From assembly GCA_023392575.1 (NCBI GenBank), contig JAEVYV010000305.1, forward strand, positions 1 to 7,151: a DNA stretch of 7,151 nucleotides. Direction: 5' to 3'. Every line of letters starts with the position of its first letter. Within the stretch, counting starts at the first letter, position 1. A program made the position numbers and the translations under genes. Shown here in pieces: positions 5,647 to 7,151 of this stretch. The notes under the pieces were generated by a model. That model was given only the letters and a program-made list of their open reading frames with translations, did no database searches and was not told the origin of the DNA. The stretch comes from Bacteroidota bacterium (GTDB taxonomy: Bacteria; Bacteroidota; Bacteroidia; Chitinophagales; Chitinophagaceae).

Positions 5647-5654
5647 CAAATATA
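5647..5654 (-). promoter_or_regulatory. -7 promoter box for the threonine dehydrogenase gene
   Basis: On the minus strand this reads TATATTTG, an exact TAnnTTTG match. Transcription would begin near 5643, about 13 nt before the start codon. The nearest TTTG upstream (minus strand, 5683-5680) is 25 nt away, slightly too far for a typical -33 element. Confidence 0.5.
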
Positions 5655-5680
5655 GACGATGGCAATAGTCCACCATAAGC

Positions 5681-5710
5681 AAAAACCACGATAAAGCATA
5701 AAAACCATGA
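5681..5710 (+). repeat. Direct repeat AAAAACCAYGA x2 in divergent promoter region
   Basis: An 11-bp unit occurs at 5681-5691 and 5700-5710 with a single C/T difference, starts 19 bp apart. It lies between the -7 boxes of the threonine dehydrogenase gene and kdsA, near the -33 position of each. It could be a paired binding site for a regulator on one face of the helix (about two turns apart), or a chance A-rich repeat. Confidence 0.4.
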
Positions 5711-5731
5711 ACCCCGAACTAAGGGATCAAC

Positions 5732-5739
5732 TATTTTTG
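5732..5739 (+). promoter_or_regulatory. -7 promoter box of kdsA, placed for a leaderless transcript
   Basis: TATTTTTG is an exact TAnnTTTG match that ends 5 nt before the kdsA ATG. With transcription starting about 4 nt after the box, the mRNA would begin within a few bases of the start codon. No TTTG -33 element is visible at the usual distance. Confidence 0.55.
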
Positions 5740-5744
5740 CACCC

Positions 5745-6566
5745 ATGACAAATTTCTTATCCGAATTATTTGCGAATCAGGATTACGATAAAGATTCTTT
5801 CTTTTTAATTGCCGGCCCCTGTGTGGTAGAAAGCGAGGAACTGGTTTTGGACGTGGCCCAAAAACTTTCGGACATCTGCAAGCGGCACCGCATTCCGCTC
5901 GTTCTCAAAGCTTCGTACCGGAAGGCGAACCGCACCAGCGCTTCCTCGTTTACCGGCTTGGGCGATGAAAAAGGTTTGGAAATTCTTCAAGCCGCTGCAA
6001 AAAAATTCAACTTGCCTTCCACCACCGATATTCACTCTGAAAGGGAAGCCGACCTGGCAGCTCAATATGTGGACGTGTTGCAAATCCCCGCTTTTCTTTG
6101 CCGGCAAACAGACTTACTGCTTGCAGCAGGAAAAACCGGGAAGGTCGTCAACGTTAAAAAAGGCCAGTTTGTCAGCGGCGAAGCCATGCGGTTTGCGGTG
6201 GAAAAAATAAAGAACGCCGGCAATGAAAAAATAATGCTTACCGAAAGGGGAACCACTTTTGGCTATCAGGACCTCGTGGTGGACTACCGCAACATTCCGC
6301 TGATGCAGCAAACGAAAGTTCCGGTAATAATGGACTGCACCCACAGCCTGCAACAGCCCAACCAAGCGTCGGGGGTAACGGGCGGCAATCCCCAGCTCAT
6401 TGGCACCATTGCCAAAGCTGCTGTTGCAGCCGGTGCCGACGGACTGTTCATTGAAACACACCCCGATCCGGCCTGTGCCAAAAGCGACGGAGCCAACATG
6501 CTGCGCCTGGATTTGCTGGAGGAACTGCTGGAAAAATTGATCCGGATCAGAAAGGCTGTGGTATAA
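5745..6566 (+). CDS. kdsA: 3-deoxy-8-phosphooctulonate (KDO-8-P) synthase, metal-dependent class
   Basis: KdsA condenses phosphoenolpyruvate with arabinose 5-phosphate to make KDO-8-phosphate, the precursor of the KDO that links lipid A to core LPS, in the cytoplasm. The protein has 273 residues. Visible blocks are IAGPCVVES (22-30), KASYRKANRTSASSF (55-69), TTDIH (93-97), QIPAFLCRQTDLL (113-125), NVKKGQF (136-142), TERGTTFGY (166-174) and DCTHS (197-201). The four metal ligands of the Aquifex enzyme (C11, H185, E222, D233) match C26, H200, E237 and D248, with identical spacing. The E. coli metal-independent type has asparagine in place of the cysteine, so this is the metal-dependent class. 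The related enzyme DAHP synthase is excluded by the ANRTS and QIPAFLCRQTD motifs. It is divergent from the threonine dehydrogenase gene. A kpsF-like arabinose 5-phosphate isomerase, often nearby, is not seen here. Confidence 0.96.
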   Translation: MTNFLSELFANQDYDKDSFFLIAGPCVVESEELVLDVAQKLSDICKRHRIPLVLKASYRKANRTSASSFTGLGDEKGLEILQAAAKKFNLPSTTDIHSEREADLAAQYVDVLQIPAFLCRQTDLLLAAGKTGKVVNVKKGQFVSGEAMRFAVEKIKNAGNEKIMLTERGTTFGYQDLVVDYRNIPLMQQTKVPVIMDCTHSLQQPNQASGVTGGNPQLIGTIAKAAVAAGADGLFIETHPDPACAKSDGANMLRLDLLEELLEKLIRIRKAVV

Positions 6567-6649
6567 TACTTTATTGGTGGCCCAACAAGCCGGCAAAAAA
6601 GTCATCTTCAGTTTACAAAAAATAAGCACCTGTAAAGAAAACAACTATT

Positions 6650-6763
6650 TATATTTGCTTATTCCCGATTGCTGCTATACCCTTAACAATTTCTAATTTT
6701 TTCAGAACCATACGCCAAAAAAAAGTGTAGGATCAACACACTAATTACAAAACCTTATTTTTG
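6650..6763 (+). promoter_or_regulatory. Two candidate pfkA promoter boxes
   Basis: Exact TAnnTTTG matches occur at 6650-6657 (TATATTTG) and 6756-6763 (TATTTTTG). The proximal one would give a leader of about 48 nt and the distal one about 155 nt. Neither has an obvious TTTG at -33. The rest of the 248-nt gap after kdsA has only a weak, mismatched stem at 6574-6596, and no coding frame of note. Confidence 0.45.
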
Positions 6764-6770
6764 AGGATTG

Positions 6771-6793
6771 TGGGATTGACCGTTTTAATCCCA
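6771..6793 (+). promoter_or_regulatory. Hairpin in the pfkA leader
   Basis: TGGGATT (6771-6777) pairs with AATCCCA (6787-6793); a G-U and an A-U pair extend the stem to 9 bp around a 5-nt loop (CCGTT). It begins about 4 nt after the proximal predicted transcript start and ends 21 nt before the pfkA ATG. The position fits an mRNA 5' stabilising stem or a translation control element. No T-run follows, so it is not a terminator. Confidence 0.45.
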
Positions 6794-6814
6794 ATGAAAC
6801 AAGGAAGATAGCAA

Positions 6815-7151
6815 ATGGCAAAAAAAGTTAGCCGGATAGGTGTATTAACCTCAGGCGGTGATTCACCTGGAATGAACGCAGCAATACGAGCGGTTGTTCG
6901 TACAGGGATTTACAATGGATTGGAAGTTTACGGCATCATGCGTGGTTACCAAGGTCTGATTGAAGATGATATCTTTAAAATGGAAGGCCGTTCTGTAGCC
7001 AACATTATTCAACGAGGCGGCACTATTTTAAAAACAGCCCGTTGCCAAATTTTTCACAAACCCGAAGGAAGGAAACAGGCGTACGATGTTCTGAAAAACA
7101 GAGGCATTGACGGCCTGGTAATTATAGGAGGCGATGGCTCCTTTCGTGGGG
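6815..7151 (+). CDS. pfkA: ATP-dependent 6-phosphofructokinase, N-terminal part (3' end off window)
   Basis: The first 112 codons are present. PfkA phosphorylates fructose 6-phosphate to fructose 1,6-bisphosphate, the committed step of glycolysis, as a cytoplasmic tetramer. The N-terminal ATP-binding loop TSGGDSPGMNAAIR is at 12-25, GYQGL at 44-48, RGGTILKTAR at 67-76 (R76 aligns with E. coli R72, an ATP-site residue), and IIGGDGS at 103-109. Glycine at 108, where PPi-dependent enzymes have aspartate (GGDDS), marks it as the ATP-using type. The sugar-phosphate catalytic motif (TIDND) would lie beyond the right edge. The ATG at 6815 gives the usual short N-terminal tail; AAGGAAG at 6801-6807, 7 nt upstream, is one of the few Shine-Dalgarno-like sites in the window. 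A TAG at 6809-6811 blocks any longer in-frame start. Confidence 0.95.
   Translation, partial: MAKKVSRIGVLTSGGDSPGMNAAIRAVVRTGIYNGLEVYGIMRGYQGLIEDDIFKMEGRSVANIIQRGGTILKTARCQIFHKPEGRKQAYDVLKNRGIDGLVIIGGDGSFRG

Noticed and set aside
5631..5708. Upstream in-frame start extending the threonine dehydrogenase by 26 residues
   Set aside because: The extra residues precede the Rossmann motif by too much, and the start would be upstream of the -7 box at 5654-5647.
6562..6567. TATAAT at the end of kdsA as a -10 promoter
   Set aside because: It overlaps the kdsA stop codon, has no -35 partner, and Bacteroidota housekeeping promoters use TAnnTTTG instead.
6574..6596. Stem after kdsA as an intrinsic terminator
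   Set aside because: The stem has a G/G mismatch and a G-U pair and is followed by an A-run, not a T-run, on the coding strand.
6783..6800. GTTTTAATCCCAATGAAAC-like end resembling some CRISPR repeats
   Set aside because: It is a single copy with no spacers or further repeats and no cas genes; it is better explained as the pfkA leader hairpin.

Overview
The window looks like ordinary core chromosome from a member of the Bacteroidota, most likely Chitinophagales/Chitinophagaceae. Three things point there. First, the gene order parA, parB, DUF5683 protein, dapB is a known conserved Bacteroidota block. Second, most gene starts are preceded by the Bacteroidota -7 promoter motif TAnnTTTG rather than a TATAAT box, and clear Shine-Dalgarno sequences are mostly missing. 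Third, the threonine dehydrogenase is of the epimerase-like SDR type common in that phylum. No mobile element, CRISPR array, tRNA, rRNA or defence system was seen. The genus call is inference; no database was searched.

Layout: (1) 1-422, minus strand: the N-terminal membrane part of a protein that runs off the left edge, probably a membrane-anchored metallophosphoesterase. (2) 423-509: divergent intergenic region with promoter boxes. (3) 510-3711, plus strand: a UPF0173 metallo-hydrolase, then parA, parB and a DUF5683 membrane protein; the first two genes are 15 nt apart and the last two overlap by 8 nt. A 102-nt gap before parB holds its own promoter, a short tandem repeat and a hairpin. (4) 3769-4497: dapB (lysine/meso-DAP synthesis), after a gap holding a hairpin. 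(5) 4498-4688: convergent intergenic region with two perfect inverted repeats, probably transcription termination. (6) 4689-5630, minus strand: SDR-type L-threonine 3-dehydrogenase. (7) 5631-5744: divergent promoter region. (8) 5745-6566, plus strand: kdsA, the metal-dependent KDO-8-phosphate synthase, apparently read from a leaderless or nearly leaderless mRNA. (9) 6567-6814: 248-nt leader region of pfkA with two promoter boxes, a hairpin and a five-codon mini-frame. (10) 6815-7151: the first 112 codons of ATP-dependent phosphofructokinase, cut by the right edge.

How the genes fit together: ParA and ParB form the chromosome segregation pair, with ParB as the CTP-binding clamp loaded at parS; no parS site was found here. 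DapB supplies meso-diaminopimelate for peptidoglycan, and KdsA supplies KDO for LPS, so the window mixes chromosome segregation, envelope precursor synthesis and central metabolism (threonine breakdown, glycolysis). The points most worth a second look are regulatory rather than new protein systems: the structured parB and pfkA leaders, the leaderless kdsA start, the TTG start of the DUF5683 gene, and a direct repeat in the kdsA/threonine dehydrogenase promoter region. I did not find evidence of an undescribed multi-gene system.
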